Source: Sipunculus nudus (Eukaryota > Annelida > Sipuncula > Golfingiida > Sipunculidae). From it: a stretch of DNA of 64,000 nt. The notes under the pieces are model-generated. The model was not told where the DNA came from. It ran no database searches and saw only the letters and a program-made list of their open reading frames with translations. The position numbers and the translations under genes are program-made. Shown piece after piece: positions 51,274-62,800 of the stretch (position 1 is its first letter; each line of letters begins with the position of its first letter). Location of the stretch: NCBI GenBank assembly GCA_026874595.1, contig CM049312.1:78777429-78841428 (forward strand). Reading direction: 5' to 3'.

Positions 51274-54200
51274 GTAAGTGATTGACACGTTTGTGGTGTA
51301 GTACTGCTCATAGTTTTGAGAAAAAATAACTTTTTGTTTCAATTACAAGGGCAACTCTAAATAAAAGTGACCTTATCCTTTTCCTAGAAAAAATTAACAT
51401 GTAAACACACAGAAGTGGACTATATGTAATTTGACCATCTTGCATTTCTATATTATGGCTCTAAACTATGAAACAGTAAAGGAATATGTGTACAGATTTT
51501 CAAAGAACAACTCAAACAGTCACACTTCACCTTTTTTTTATAATGCAGCATGTTAAAAAAAAATGTTGTATTCTAGTCCTGCTGGTTGGTTGTTTACAAA
51601 TAAGGTCTAGACTTTTTTAAAAGTCAATGAATAGGCATGGAGTTTTCATAAAATTTTATAATCCCAGGTTTTATAATGCTAACAATATTTGGTGGTCTTA
51701 TTACACAATTAGATTGCATTTCACCACTTTATATTTCCCTAATTTTCAAGATATGGTCTCATAAATATATGATATACTGTAGTGTTAGTAATACTGGTAA
51801 TTTTTATAAACAATGGTTTATATATTACAAGCTGAGCATACAATCCTGCGTGAACACATCTTGGCGAGATTGGGAAAACCTATCAGAGTGTCTGCTCATG
51901 ATGCAGTTTAGTTACTGTAAAGTACAGGGAAACATTACCATAAAGTATAGTGAAACATTACTGTAAAGACTTAAGTAAAGTTGCAATATCTCAGCCATAC
52001 TAGGATAACCTCCTTGAGTTATTTCCTCTTGTTTCAGGATCTGATTACATACTTGGATGATAACCCTGAAGCATTCATGAAGATCTTACGTAAACGGAAA
52101 CAGGAGGAACTGGAGAATGGAGGCCTACTTTCGTATCTGAAGGTATCAAATTATAATACAAGGACAGGTTGATCAAAGAACATTAAACTTGTTTTAATTT
52201 TCTTACTTTCAATAAATGTCGCAGGATCTTGATGCCAAACAGATTTTCTTTGTTTCATATGCCTGTTATTCATTGAGTGATCAAAATGTTTGAACGTCTT
52301 TAGAACACTTTATATTTTGGTTATTATTCCATTAAAGCAAGCTATTCACCTTCTTGTTTAAAATACATGTGGTTTTCTACCAGTGACATACAACTAGATT
52401 CTGGAATTGAGTCACCTTTTTAGGGACTCAGACTTGGACTTGAGGGTCCTGGACTCAAACTTGTACTTGGACTCGGGAGGTAAGGACAACAAATCTCTTT
52501 GGAAACCTGAAATTAGGTCATTGTGACCTATATTTTATGACCTACAGGCCAAATGATTTTTAGCATCCAGACAGTCAGACGGGGCTCAAATTGAATAGAT
52601 AAGGCCTAGAATCCTCCAATGTGACTTTTAGGGAGGTCCTAGGCAAATCTCCTTGGAAACCTATATTTTGTGACCTATAGGCGGTAAACATGATTTTGAG
52701 CACCCTGAATGTCAGATGGTGACAAATAGTATTTGTGAGGCCTAGAATCTTTTAACTCAATATCCTGGGAGTTTCTAGGCAAATCTCCTTTGAAACCTGA
52801 AATTAGGTCATAGTGACCTATATTTTGTGACCTATGGGTGTAAAACCTGATTTTTAGCACACTGAATGTCAGATGGGCACAAATCATATCTGTTAGGCCT
52901 AGGATCTTCTAATGCAATTTCCTGGGAGGTCCTAGGCAAATGTCCTTGGAAACCTGAAATTAGGTCACTGTGACCTGTATTCTGCAACCTATAGGAAAAA
53001 GATGTCGTATGAACACCCTGAATGTCAGATGGTGACAAATCGTATCTGTAAGGCCTAGAATCTTCTTACACAATTTCATGGGAGGCTCTAGGCAAATCTA
53101 CTTGGAAACCTGAAATAAGGTCATGGTGACCTACATTTTGTGACCTACGAGACAAAAACCTGATTTTTAGCACACTGAATGTCAGATGGGCACAAATCAT
53201 ATCGGTTAGGCCTAGAATCTTCTAATGCAACATCCTGGGAGGTCCAAGGCAAATGTCCTTGGAAACCTGAAATTAGGTCACTGTAACCTATATTCTGCGA
53301 CCTATAGGAAAAAGATGTATGAACACCCTGAATGTCAGATGGTGACAAATCTTATCTGTAAGGCCTAGAATCTTCTTACACAATTTCATGGGAGGCTCTA
53401 GGCAAATCTCCTTGGAAACCTGAAATAAGGTCATGGTGACAGGTCTACATTTTGTGACTTACAGGCCGAAAACTGGATTTTGAGCATCCAGAAAATCAGG
53501 CAGGGCACACATTTTATTTGTTAGGCCTAGAATCCTCTAATGTAACATTCTGAGATGTCCTTGGCAAATGTCTGTTGAAAACTGAAATAAGGTCACCATG
53601 ACCTATATTTTGCGACCTATAGGAAAAGAAGTGGAACCCAGACAGTCAGTCAGGGCACACATTGTATCTGTTAGGCCTAGAATCCTCCACTGTGACTTTT
53701 AGGGAGGTTCTAGACAAATCTCCTTGGAAAACTGAAATTAGGTCACCATGACCTATATTTTGCAATCTATCAGAGATAATGTCATTTAAGCACCCAAGCA
53801 GTCAGACAGGGCACAAACTGTATCCATTAGGTCTAGAATCTGTTAATATAAAATTCAGGGAGGTCTTAGTCAAGTGTCCTTGGAAATCTGAAATTAGCTC
53901 ATGGTGACCTATATTGTTTGACTTGTGGGCTGACAAATGGTTTTGAGCACCCAGACAGACAAGTCACAAATTGCATCAATTAGCCCTAGAATCTTCTAAC
54001 ATGACATTCAGGTAAATCCTTGGCAATTCTCCTTGGAAACCTGAAATTGGAGCATGGTGACCTATATTCTGTCAGCTATGGACCAGAATCATGATTTTGA
54101 GACAGGGTACAAATTGTATCCATTTTCCTTGGAAGCCTCTATTGTGAAATCCAGGGGGATCCCGGGCAAGTCTATGAATCCTGAAATTTTTATTTTCTGT

Positions 54201-56130
54201 CCATTTTTAAACACCGTATCTTTAGCCATAGGCTATTCTCACAGACAATATATAACATTAATAAAAAAAAAAAATTAGCACCCAGTCTAAATTAGCTGAG
54301 CAACATGGCCCATGGGCCTCTTGTTTCTAGTCCATATTTAGAAAAGGTTCAAGGGACTATATTTAGTTAAGTGCAGTCAGATATCAGAATAGGTTGCTTT
54401 GATTATTTTAGCTTATAACTGGATAGAAGGTATCAAATGACATGACCTATGAATTATCATATGCAGTCTTTGCTCTGACTTGAGCTGAGATTTAAACATT
54501 TAATGTGATGACATAACAGTATTTCATCTTCTTTCTATGGCTGTAGTTTCAGATCCAGTCTGGTGACACAAACTTAATTCTGCAGCTGTCCTCACCAGAG
54601 GACTGTAAAGTTAAAATGGCAGTGTTGCCAATTGATACATGTTTAATTATAGCCTACATTTTCACTTTTTTATTATACATCCACCAGGTATTATCTTTTT
54701 ACCACCACTTATGGTTATTTTGACTTTTAGGCTGCTTTTCCAAGAGTGTGGGGCATTCACGTGCAGCATCTGCAGAACCTTTCAATTAACGCAATGTTTC
54801 TGCGGTGTGATTGCAATGCGTTGGCAATCAGAAACGCTCTTGTGTTTTATTCATAAAGCCTTTCCATGTATACGGTGAACGCAAAGATTAAACACTGAAG
54901 AAAATTGCCCAAACAGCGATTTCTGTGGAAAGCATTCAACACTCCACTGGGAATCCTTTTTCTAAGTATGGCCAATGCAGCATCATTGCACCGTGGAATA
55001 ATTACGCTCAAGGAAAGGCAGCCTATATTTTTTTCTAAGAAATAGGTTGAACTGATTTTGATGAAATATAATGGAGGGTTAGGGTAACTCCCACTGAACA
55101 TTACATTTAATTTTCAAGATAATCAGGATAACCAGTATAATTCTTTTTTAGGATTCATTACTTGTCAGAGGACACTTTGCATAAACAAGGGGGTTCATTC
55201 ACTGGTGTTAGAGGCTGCCATTGTTCAAATGCGCGGCATATAATCCAGTTAGTGAACCATGATACATATGTTTCTGGGCTTGGAATCATGTTTCTTGCGC
55301 TTACATCTGTATAGTCACACCAGAGTTTGATTTGGATCCTGGTAATATTTCAGATCTGGTGATCCGGAAAGTTTGGCAGAGGTAGTTATGCAGTCTCTGA
55401 CTGCATTATAGTAACTAAAAACATGAGGCCACCTCAGATTGCCATAGCTGAAGCATGAAAATATGTTTGCAAAAGAAAGGATTTATGACAAATGACAAAG
55501 ATGAACCGGCCAGCATCTCAGTGGCTGAGTGTCATTAAACTTTGTAATGTTTAAGAATCACAAATTTATTATATTAATTTGTTTGCCTGAATTTTTGCAC
55601 ATATTGTACACTGGCGGTTAAATTATTATTGCATTGTTCATTGTATCAGTAAGGTCCCAAATGCAATGAAAGGTGAACTGAGCTCAGGATGTCGCCTTAT
55701 TTGTTGTACATCACAGAGCATTCCAGTTGCCAGGATGAACAGGGGCCAGCCTTTTTACATGAATTTATCAGCCTTTTGTAACTTGTTGCATCTCTCTGGA
55801 ACATTTATTAAACATTTTCTTCTATCATTTCCAACTTTGAATAATCAGTTTTAATGTATACCTTTTCCCACTAGGATTTTTCTTTTTATTTGTCGATTAC
55901 TAAATGGTAGTACTGATATATTAATAATATTTATAGATATTAAAAGGAATGAGCAGCATTACATATCTATACTAAATACATTGGCAAATTTTTACTTGTG
56001 TTTCAGGTGAAATTTATGGAGACTCTGCACGGCATGCCGTCCAAGAAACGCCATGTCTCTCACGAGGAGTGTCAGTCTAAGCTCGTAGAACTCAAAGAAG
56101 GCATGATCAAAGCATATACGTATGCTCAAG
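51127..56130 (+). CDS. unrecognised conserved-looking gene, first three coding exons (3' end not found)
   Basis: Three exons (51127-51273, 52038-52142, 56007-56130) with good splice sites join in phase. They encode 125 residues starting MSFSEENVSQLESFGEFDEP. The middle exon gives DLITYLDDNPEAFMKILRKR and the third VKFMETLHGMPSKKRHVSHE, then LVELKEGMIKAYTYAQ. The composition is charged, helical and without signal peptide or membrane segment; a coiled-coil or adaptor protein is possible. I do not recognise the family. The frame is open at the last donor (phase 1), so more exons must follow, probably beyond the retrotransposon and the window end. Confidence 0.7.
52038..52142 (+). CDS. unknown gene exon 2
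   Basis: Acceptor TTGTTTCAG, 35 codons, donor AAG|GTATCA, phase 0. Balanced codon use and charged helical sequence set it apart from surrounding AT-rich DNA. Confidence 0.75.
52430..54325 (-). mobile_element. tandem-core element H4 with ERE-like palindromes
   Basis: About eleven units of 150-157 bp (markers GGCCTAGAATCTTCTAA, TCCTTGGAAACCTGAAAT and GACCTATATTTTG). They are followed at the right by an inverted ACTAGAAACAAGAGGCCCAT start with hairpin GGCCCATGGGCC. The element is thus read on the minus strand. Perfect AGGTCAnnnTGACCT occurs at 52515-52529, 52805-52819, 52962-52976, 53118-53132, 53590-53604 and 53740-53754. Lies in the intron between exons 2 and 3 of the unknown gene. Confidence 0.75.
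54326..56006. other. intron of the unknown gene, no exon supported
   Basis: AT-rich intron sequence before exon 3. One acceptor-like site near 54546 is followed by a short open stretch, but no donor in phase fits between exons 2 and 3. Confidence 0.5.
56007..56130 (+). CDS. unknown gene exon 3
   Basis: Acceptor GTGTTTCAG, 41 codons plus one base, donor CTCAAG|GTCAGT. If the donor were ignored, the frame would run to a TAG at 56211-56213. This donor sequence is the first unit of the minisatellite that follows. Confidence 0.75.
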
Positions 56131-56682
56131 GTCAGTCCTCAACAGGCAAGCAGGGTCAAGGTCAGTTTGTCCATGACACAATGATTCAAGGTCTATCATG
56201 CCCTAACATGTAGTTAAAAGGTCACTCATGCCTTAACAGATAAGTTCAAGGTCATCCATTCAGGTCCAAGGTCACTCATGCCTTACCATATAGGTTCAAG
56301 GTCAGACATCCTCTGACCTGAAGGTACAAGGTTAGTCACCCTCTGCCATGTTTAGCTAAGGTCATTCATCCTTTGATATGCAAGTTCAAGGTCACTTATC
56401 CCCTGATATAAAGGTTCAAGGTCCTTCCTACCCTGACATGCTGGTTCTAGGTCAGTCATTCCCCAACACATGGGATCAAGGTCAGTCATCTCATGACTTG
56501 TTAGTTCAAGGTCAGTCATCTCATGATTTGTTAGTTCTAGGTCAGTCATCTCATGATTTGTTAGTTCAAGGTCAGTCATCTCATGATTTGTTAGTTCTAG
56601 GTCAGTCATCTCATGATTTATTAGTTCAAGGTCAGTCATCTCATGATTTGTTAGTTCAAGGTCAGTCATCCCTTGAAAATGC
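56127..56682 (+). repeat. 30-bp minisatellite of splice-donor-like units
   Basis: Nineteen units in a 30-bp register (one unit is 20 bp) each contain NAAGGTCAN or NTAGGTCAN. The last eight (from about 56447) are nearly identical: TTCAAGGTCAGTCATC, TCATGATTTGTTAG. The exon 3 donor is unit one. Because 30 is a multiple of three, long frames stay open on both strands here; they are not genes. Confidence 0.92.
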
Positions 56683-57279
56683 TCCATAAGCAGGGGTTAT
56701 GCATTGCCCACCATTCTCTCCGCTGTAACCGCTGCACGAAACCGCGGTTGTCGGTCAGGTTTGTCCACTAGACAGTGCTGTCTGTGGAATTCCCCCCTGC
56801 GTAATATTTAACCATCCCACATTAGGAATACACAGAATGCAATTGTAACCTTTCAGGACAGTCTATACTAACTTGCTGTGTTGCCTGAGGTCAGTTAATT
56901 ACCCCCCCCCCCCCCCACTGTTTGCAAATTTCCTCTCTTGCAGTGCTGCACAATGAGCTCTGCATAGGCCCAGCTTTGTTTACACACTGAGCCAATCAGA
57001 TTTTGTCATAACCATGGTCAGTTTTCTTGATGTTTGGCAGCTTGCCAAACCTGTAGAATCCTTCCATTTTTCACAGTGAAAGCATGTGAGTGGAAGGTAC
57101 CCGGGAGGTCTCGCACTGTGTTCAGAGCTTACCCCCAGACATGAAGGTTAAAGGTTTGCAGTGATTAGTCCCCTCAGATTTAGATTCAAGATCAGGTTGC
57201 ACCATCTGTCTACAAGCTCATTGAAAAGAGACCTTGCTCCACCAAGCATATAATAATATTAAATATATATATATATATA
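56683..57279. other. intron flank of the retrotransposon
   Basis: No exon recognised. Contains a C run at 56904-56917 and an (AT)n tract at about 57262-57279 that is the insertion site of the LTR element. Confidence 0.5.
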
Positions 57280-58415
57280 TGTCACCCCTAACTTAACGTG
57301 AAAGCTTTACAACGGATATATCCTATAAAACAATAGGATGGGTTTACGCTCGCCACTTGATTTCACTCATCAAGAAATTAGATCCCGGTCATTACAGGTG
57401 ACATTTCCAGGTTCTTTTAAGGACGTGTATTAAAAATACCAGACAATCATACACCTAGATCAATAGAAACTATGAGACATCAGGTTAAATTCACAAATAT
57501 AATTCAAGACAATACTTACAGAGACACAAATGTGAGTGTGTGCGTTGATGTGTCAATACGACCGTTCTTCACATTAAAATTACAGGATATGTACTGAGTC
57601 CATGGTTTGTATACAAAACCATAAAGTTCAGTTCCTTCAGAGATCTCTGGTTACTGTTTTTGTGTAGAATCTGGCGTATGGTTAGTACCATATAGATCTA
57701 GTCTTTCTGAGTTTAGTGATCTTCAACTGATCTTGCTTGTCTGCGACCCGGGTATGTTTACGTTCACATGAATGCAATAGAGCCCTTTGTTTACGAGGAG
57801 CTTAGAGTCCTTGACCTTGCTCTTGTAGCAACGGTTTCACGGCTTACGGAGGTTATGTATCTAGGTCAAGCTGAACTAGGCCGGCAGGTGACAAACGCTC
57901 TCTCACTTTATCGCCAATACGAAGCTCTGTCGGCAGCACGGCTGAGTTCTCATGAGCTGGGTCTTTGCCTCATGTAGAAGCTTGCTTCTATGCCGTTCCT
58001 GGCGTTTCAATGTTCGTGCGTGCGTGCTGCCACCTCAAGCTTCAAGACCCAACTGAAGGCAGCTTCCAGCGTCTCTCCCTGATCTCTGACGTCACAATCG
58101 TCGTCACAATAAGGCGATCCGGTTCTCTGATTGGCTTATTTCTCAAGTGTCCCATATAAGGATATATGTGACCTAGTTTGACTGTTAGCGTCACCTTGGC
58201 GACCCACATACCAGAAATAATTACACACGATGCGTGACACGGATAAATCAGCTGATAGCCGATGGGATTCCATACAAGAATACACAATATATATATATAC
58301 AATCAAGACCTGTCAACGCTTTAGGATGACGTTTCACGTCAATATCAATAGAGAACAGACTTCGTTAAACTATGATACAAAACACCGTACATATTGTCAC
58401 CGATTTCTGGTGACA
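57280..58415 (-). repeat. 3' LTR of Ty3/gypsy-type retrotransposon (1136 bp)
   Basis: Starts TGTCACC and ends GGTGACA, a perfect 7-bp inverted terminal repeat. The first 243 bp recur at 63758-64000. It is the 3' LTR because the coding region is on the minus strand and a polypurine tract abuts 58415. Confidence 0.92.
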
Positions 58416-58430
58416 TCACCCCCTCCTTTT
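58416..58430 (-). other. polypurine tract
   Basis: Minus strand AAAAGGAGGGGG followed by TGA directly before the LTR. This is the expected primer site for plus-strand DNA synthesis. Confidence 0.8.
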
Positions 58431-58636
58431 AAGGAAAATACACAGTATTTTCTCGATACATCGTATCGTTCTATCTTACAGGGTCCAGCTTAACATATTT
58501 ACATGTAGCAATACATAGCAATACATAAGGGTCATGTAACAAGTTGTCATTAGTACATGCCCACGGTCTATGACACAGGGCAAAAATCTTGTACATGTTT
58601 AGACTTAACTGGCTAAACATTATAGCTCATTACATC

Positions 58637-59809
58637 CTAACACTCAGGCAGTCTGCTAAGAAAATCAGGTCCATGGTTTAGTTTACCTGACACTGCTTCA
58701 ATATCAAATCTAAACTCTTGTAGAACCAGTGCCCATCTCATTACTCTCTTATTAGCACATTTTGATTTGCTAATACACTTTAATGGTTTGTGGTCGGTCT
58801 GAATGGTGAACGGTCTACAAGCCAGGTACATCTCAAATTTCTGTACAGACCATACAATTGCTAATGACTCTTTCTCGATGGTGGAGTAATTTCTCTCCCT
58901 GGGCAATAGTTTACGACTGGCATAAGCTACTGGGTGCATGATCCCCTCGTGTCTTTGCATCAGGATACAGCCAATACCCACATCAGATGCATCACATTTC
59001 AAATAAAATCGTTTACTGAAATCAGGTAGCTTCAGTATGGGAGGGTCTGACAGTTTAGCCTTTAGAGAACAGTACGCGTTCTCGTGTACGGGTTTCCAGT
59101 CTAGTTTGTTAGGTTGACCTTTACGCGTTAGATCAGTCAAGGGCACCGCTATTTCCGCATAGTTTGGCACGAATTTTCGATAGTACCCTGTAAGACCTAG
59201 GAATGCTCGCAAAGCCTTCTTTGTCTTAGGTCTATCAGTGCTCTGTATTCTCTTGAGCAAAACTGGATTAGTGGCCAAGTTGCCCGTGCCTACAAGGTGT
59301 CCCAAAAACTCTAGGCTCTGGTAGCCTATGAAGGTTTTAGCTGGTTTAGCTGCTAAGTTTGCACATTCTAGTCTAACTAGCACTTCTCTAAGAGTTCTTA
59401 AGTGCTCGTCCCAAGTCTCTGCGTGTATTAACACGTCATCTACATAACATACTACATTCGGCATGTTGCTGAACATTTTCCGCATCATGCGGGTGAAAAC
59501 CGCTCCGGCAGTTACCAGGCCGAATGGCATAACCCTAAATTGGTAATGGCCATCGGGTGTAACAAAGGCCGTCTTATCCCTGGATTCCTCAGAAACAGGG
59601 ATCTGCCAGTAACCTTTCGTCAGGTCAAGCTTTGTAAAATACTGGCTTTTCGCGACTTCGACAAATAGTGTTTCTGGATCCGGCATGGGTTCAGGATGGA
59701 ACACGACTGATTGGTTCAGCTTTCGGTAGTCTATCACGAAATCTAGTCTTACCGTCAGGTTTCCTAAGCAGGATACAGGGGGACGCATAGCTAGAATCTG
59801 ACTGTTCAA
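58637..59809 (-). CDS. retrotransposon reverse transcriptase (C-terminal part) and RNase H
   Basis: Open frame of 390 codons. The real homology starts at about codon 24 (VIDYRKLN); earlier residues are out-of-frame sequence. RT motifs: LDLTKGYWQIP (61-71), MPFGLVTAGAVF (94-105) and catalytic YVDD (122-125), then the thumb and GLTGYYRKF connection. RNase H has Asp273, Glu313 and Asp339, and ends HGPDFLSRL. The N-terminal fingers of the RT lie in the upstream frame, which overlaps at 59691-59809. This frame therefore has no start of its own and is expected to be silent in this copy. Confidence 0.93.
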   Translation of the reverse strand: MNSQILAMRPPVSCLGNLTVRLDFVIDYRKLNQSVVFHPEPMPDPETLFVEVAKSQYFTKLDLTKGYWQIPVSEESRDKTAFVTPDGHYQFRVMPFGLVTAGAVFTRMMRKMFSNMPNVVCYVDDVLIHAETWDEHLRTLREVLVRLECANLAAKPAKTFIGYQSLEFLGHLVGTGNLATNPVLLKRIQSTDRPKTKKALRAFLGLTGYYRKFVPNYAEIAVPLTDLTRKGQPNKLDWKPVHENAYCSLKAKLSDPPILKLPDFSKRFYLKCDASDVGIGCILMQRHEGIMHPVAYASRKLLPRERNYSTIEKESLAIVWSVQKFEMYLACRPFTIQTDHKPLKCISKSKCANKRVMRWALVLQEFRFDIEAVSGKLNHGPDFLSRLPEC

Positions 59810-62800
59810 TAATGCCTAAGTTTAACATTTCCTGGATTTCTGTTCGCATTGTCTCTCGCAGTTCAAAAGGCACCCTATAGGGCCTAGTTTTTACAGGTAC
59901 ATCAGATGAGAGTTTAATGCTACATTCTACAACATTGGTAAGCTTGGGTACATCTGTGAATACATCCCCATATTGCCTAAGCAGACTGAGTATTTCACGG
60001 CGCTGACACTTGCCTAGGTCAGCATTTACCTGAACATCTCGCTCAGTCTGGCGGCGCGCATACGACGGTAACGACATGTGGGCATCCTCATCAATCCCTT
60101 CTGGGTTTAACTCTCCGAACACGGGAGGCTCTGTTTCCCCGTCTACACCGTCAGGATCATGTATAGAATCAGGTGCGCCCTTGGCTACCGCTGTCAGAAT
60201 ATGCTGGGGCTCGTTTCTAGCATGGTACCGTTTCAGCATATTCACGTGGAAGGTTTTAACCTTATCGCCGATCTTAATCCGATAGTCTAAGTCCCCAACC
60301 CTGTTTACAATAGTATAGGGGCCTTTCCACTGTACCATTAATTTGTTCCGCTCCGTCGGGAGTAACAACAAAACTTCGTCTCCGGCCTCAAACCTGCGCG
60401 TGCATTTACCTCTATCATATAACAGTTTGTGTCTGTTCGCTGATTTGTTCAACGCCTCTCTAGCTAACGCGCATGTGTCGCTTAGTTTGTCTTGTAGGTC
60501 CAGGACGTATTGGTACGTGGTTTTAGTCTCGACGCTAGTATCTCGCTTGGTCCACAGATCCCTTAGAATCCGCATCGGTCCTCTAACGATCCTACCATAG
60601 AGCAACTCAAAGGGTGAGAACCCTGTGCTCTCATGTGGCGCTTCTCGGTACGCAAAAAGCACGGCGCTGAGGTACCGATCCCAATCTCGCGGTCTTTCCT
60701 CGCACATCCGTTTCAACATTAACTTTAACGTTCCATTGAATCTCTCCACCATTCCGTTGCACATAGGATGGTAAGGAGTAGTGGTGAGCTGTCTTACAGA
60801 CAAAACACGGCTAACTTCTCGCATGAGGTCTGACGTAAATTGTGTTCCCATGTCAGTAAGCACCTCTGACGGCACTCCTAACCGCGCATAAATATCAACT
60901 AGCGCATCAGCCACAGAGACTGTATCTATGTTCTTTAAAGCAACAGCCTCCGGATATCTAGTGGCATAATCCATAACGGTCAGAATATACCTGTGACCTC
61001 TCTCAGACGCTGGATGGATCGGCCCAACCAGATCCATCGAAATTCTACGCCAGGGCTCATCAATTAATGGCATCTGGCCTAACGTAGCTCCAGGCACCTT
61101 GCCTTTCGGTATGGTTTTCTGGCAAATGGGACAAGACTTGCAAAACTCAGCAATGTCATTATACATCCCTTTCCAGAAAAACTGAGTTCTCACGCGGTCG
61201 TGCGTTTTGTCTATGCCCTGATGGCCCGCCATAACCGCTTCGTGGCCCATCCTCATTACGTCGTACCGTAACGTCTGAGGTACCACCACTCGAGATCCAT
61301 CTTGATCTCCCCGTTTGTCACTCACAACCCGAACTAAATATCCGTCCTCAATTCTAAACGGACTATCATTTCTAGCCTCTCTAGCTAGCCTCCAATACGG
61401 CGCTAAAGACCCATCCTCCTCCTGCGCCTTCAAAAATTCGGCCGGACTCACATCGGCAACTGGGCTTGCAACATTCAAGCTACGCGTCGGTATCTGTTTC
61501 TCTCGTGCAGCGCTCCGTGTCTCCACCGCGGACGACACCTCCTTTTGTGACTCTACACCGTCACACACTATGCCTGAGGACCGCTCAGACTTCCACGTCG
61601 GGTCCGGATCATACGGATCACGCGCTCCCGCTACGTTACCTAGCGCTAAATCACATACAGCATCCCCGACCACCATTGCCTCGATAGTACCGACAAAGTA
61701 CGCACAGTCCACATTAATCCTAGCCGTAGGAAATTGTCTTACAGACCGGTCGAACAACCTACACTCGACCTGGTGTCCGGTGAACTGATTCGGCTCCACG
61801 TACGACTCACGTATTCCTGCCGAGGAACATCCCGAATCCCGCAGCACCCTCGCTGACTTACCATTCACCAGCCCTTCACACACCGGTAACGAGATTCCGC
61901 CTTCTGTCTGGGCAGCAAATCCTAACGACTGACTCGGACTCTCTACTTCCGGTTTCACTGCACCGACTGTCTCCGTTTCCGCCTCGACTACTGCCATTGA
62001 CATAGTCTCCGGTTTCTGTTTTGGGTTATACGGGGGGCTAAAATTAGTCCTATACCTCTGCTGATCGCCAGCAGCACGCCCTACTTGAGGGGAAGACCTA
62101 GGCCTCGACCGGGCACTAGTCTTACATTCCCGCGCCTTATGTCCCAGTTCATTACATAAATAACATCTGATGCCTCCTGATGGCTTAAATGTCTGACCGC
62201 CCGGACTGCGCTCAACCTCTCGCTTCTCTCTAAGCTGAGATACCGGTTGCGCTGGACGCGGCACATTATTGCCATAACGAGGACCTGCTGTAAGGCTGTG
62301 TACACCGTGAGCCTCCGTATAACTCTCGGCTAAGTCTACCATACTATCAAAGTCACGACACCGTCTCTCTTTCAAAAACATAGAGAGATCCCTACTACAG
62401 CAGTTTACGAACTGCTCACACATCAACAGGTTAACTACCCCGTCGTAGTCACCTCCGACCCCTGCCATCCCTATCCAATGGTCTAGGTATCCACTCAGTC
62501 TCACCGCAAACTGACTCGGCGTTTCGCCTCGCTCAGGCCTACAAGTCCGAAACTTGTGTCGATAACCCTCTTCGGTCATTTGGTATCGCTTTAACAAGGC
62601 TATCTTTAACTTATCGTAATCCATGGCCTCACTAACCGATAACTGTGTGTAAGTCCCTAGCGCCTTACCCCGCAGTAACGGACTCAGGTGTAACGCCCAA
62701 TTCTCCCTATCATAGCCTTGACATACAGCTAGTCGTTCAAATCGCTCAAGAAACGCATCTAGCTGATCGTGAGCCTCATCAAAAGGTGGAAGCTGGATTT

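Noticed and set aside
54546-54660. Possible extra exon of the unknown gene after CTGTAG
   Set aside because: No good donor in phase; exons 2 and 3 already join in phase 0.
56127-56682. Regularly spaced repeat resembling a CRISPR array
   Set aside because: Units are contiguous with no unique spacers, and the genome is animal.
56352-56689. Overlapping repeat proteins on both strands (MTDLELTNHE and GQSSHDLLVQ repeats)
   Set aside because: They arise from the 30-bp minisatellite, whose length is a multiple of three, so frames stay open by chance on both strands.
57768-57977. LTR-internal open frame as an accessory gene
   Set aside because: Short, antisense to the element, and without a recognisable motif.
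59730-59745. Programmed frameshift between pol parts
   Set aside because: The break is inside the RT fingers and no slippery site stands out; a mutation or read error is simpler.
61315-61788. 157-codon plus-strand frame
   Set aside because: Antisense shadow of the retrotransposon polyprotein.
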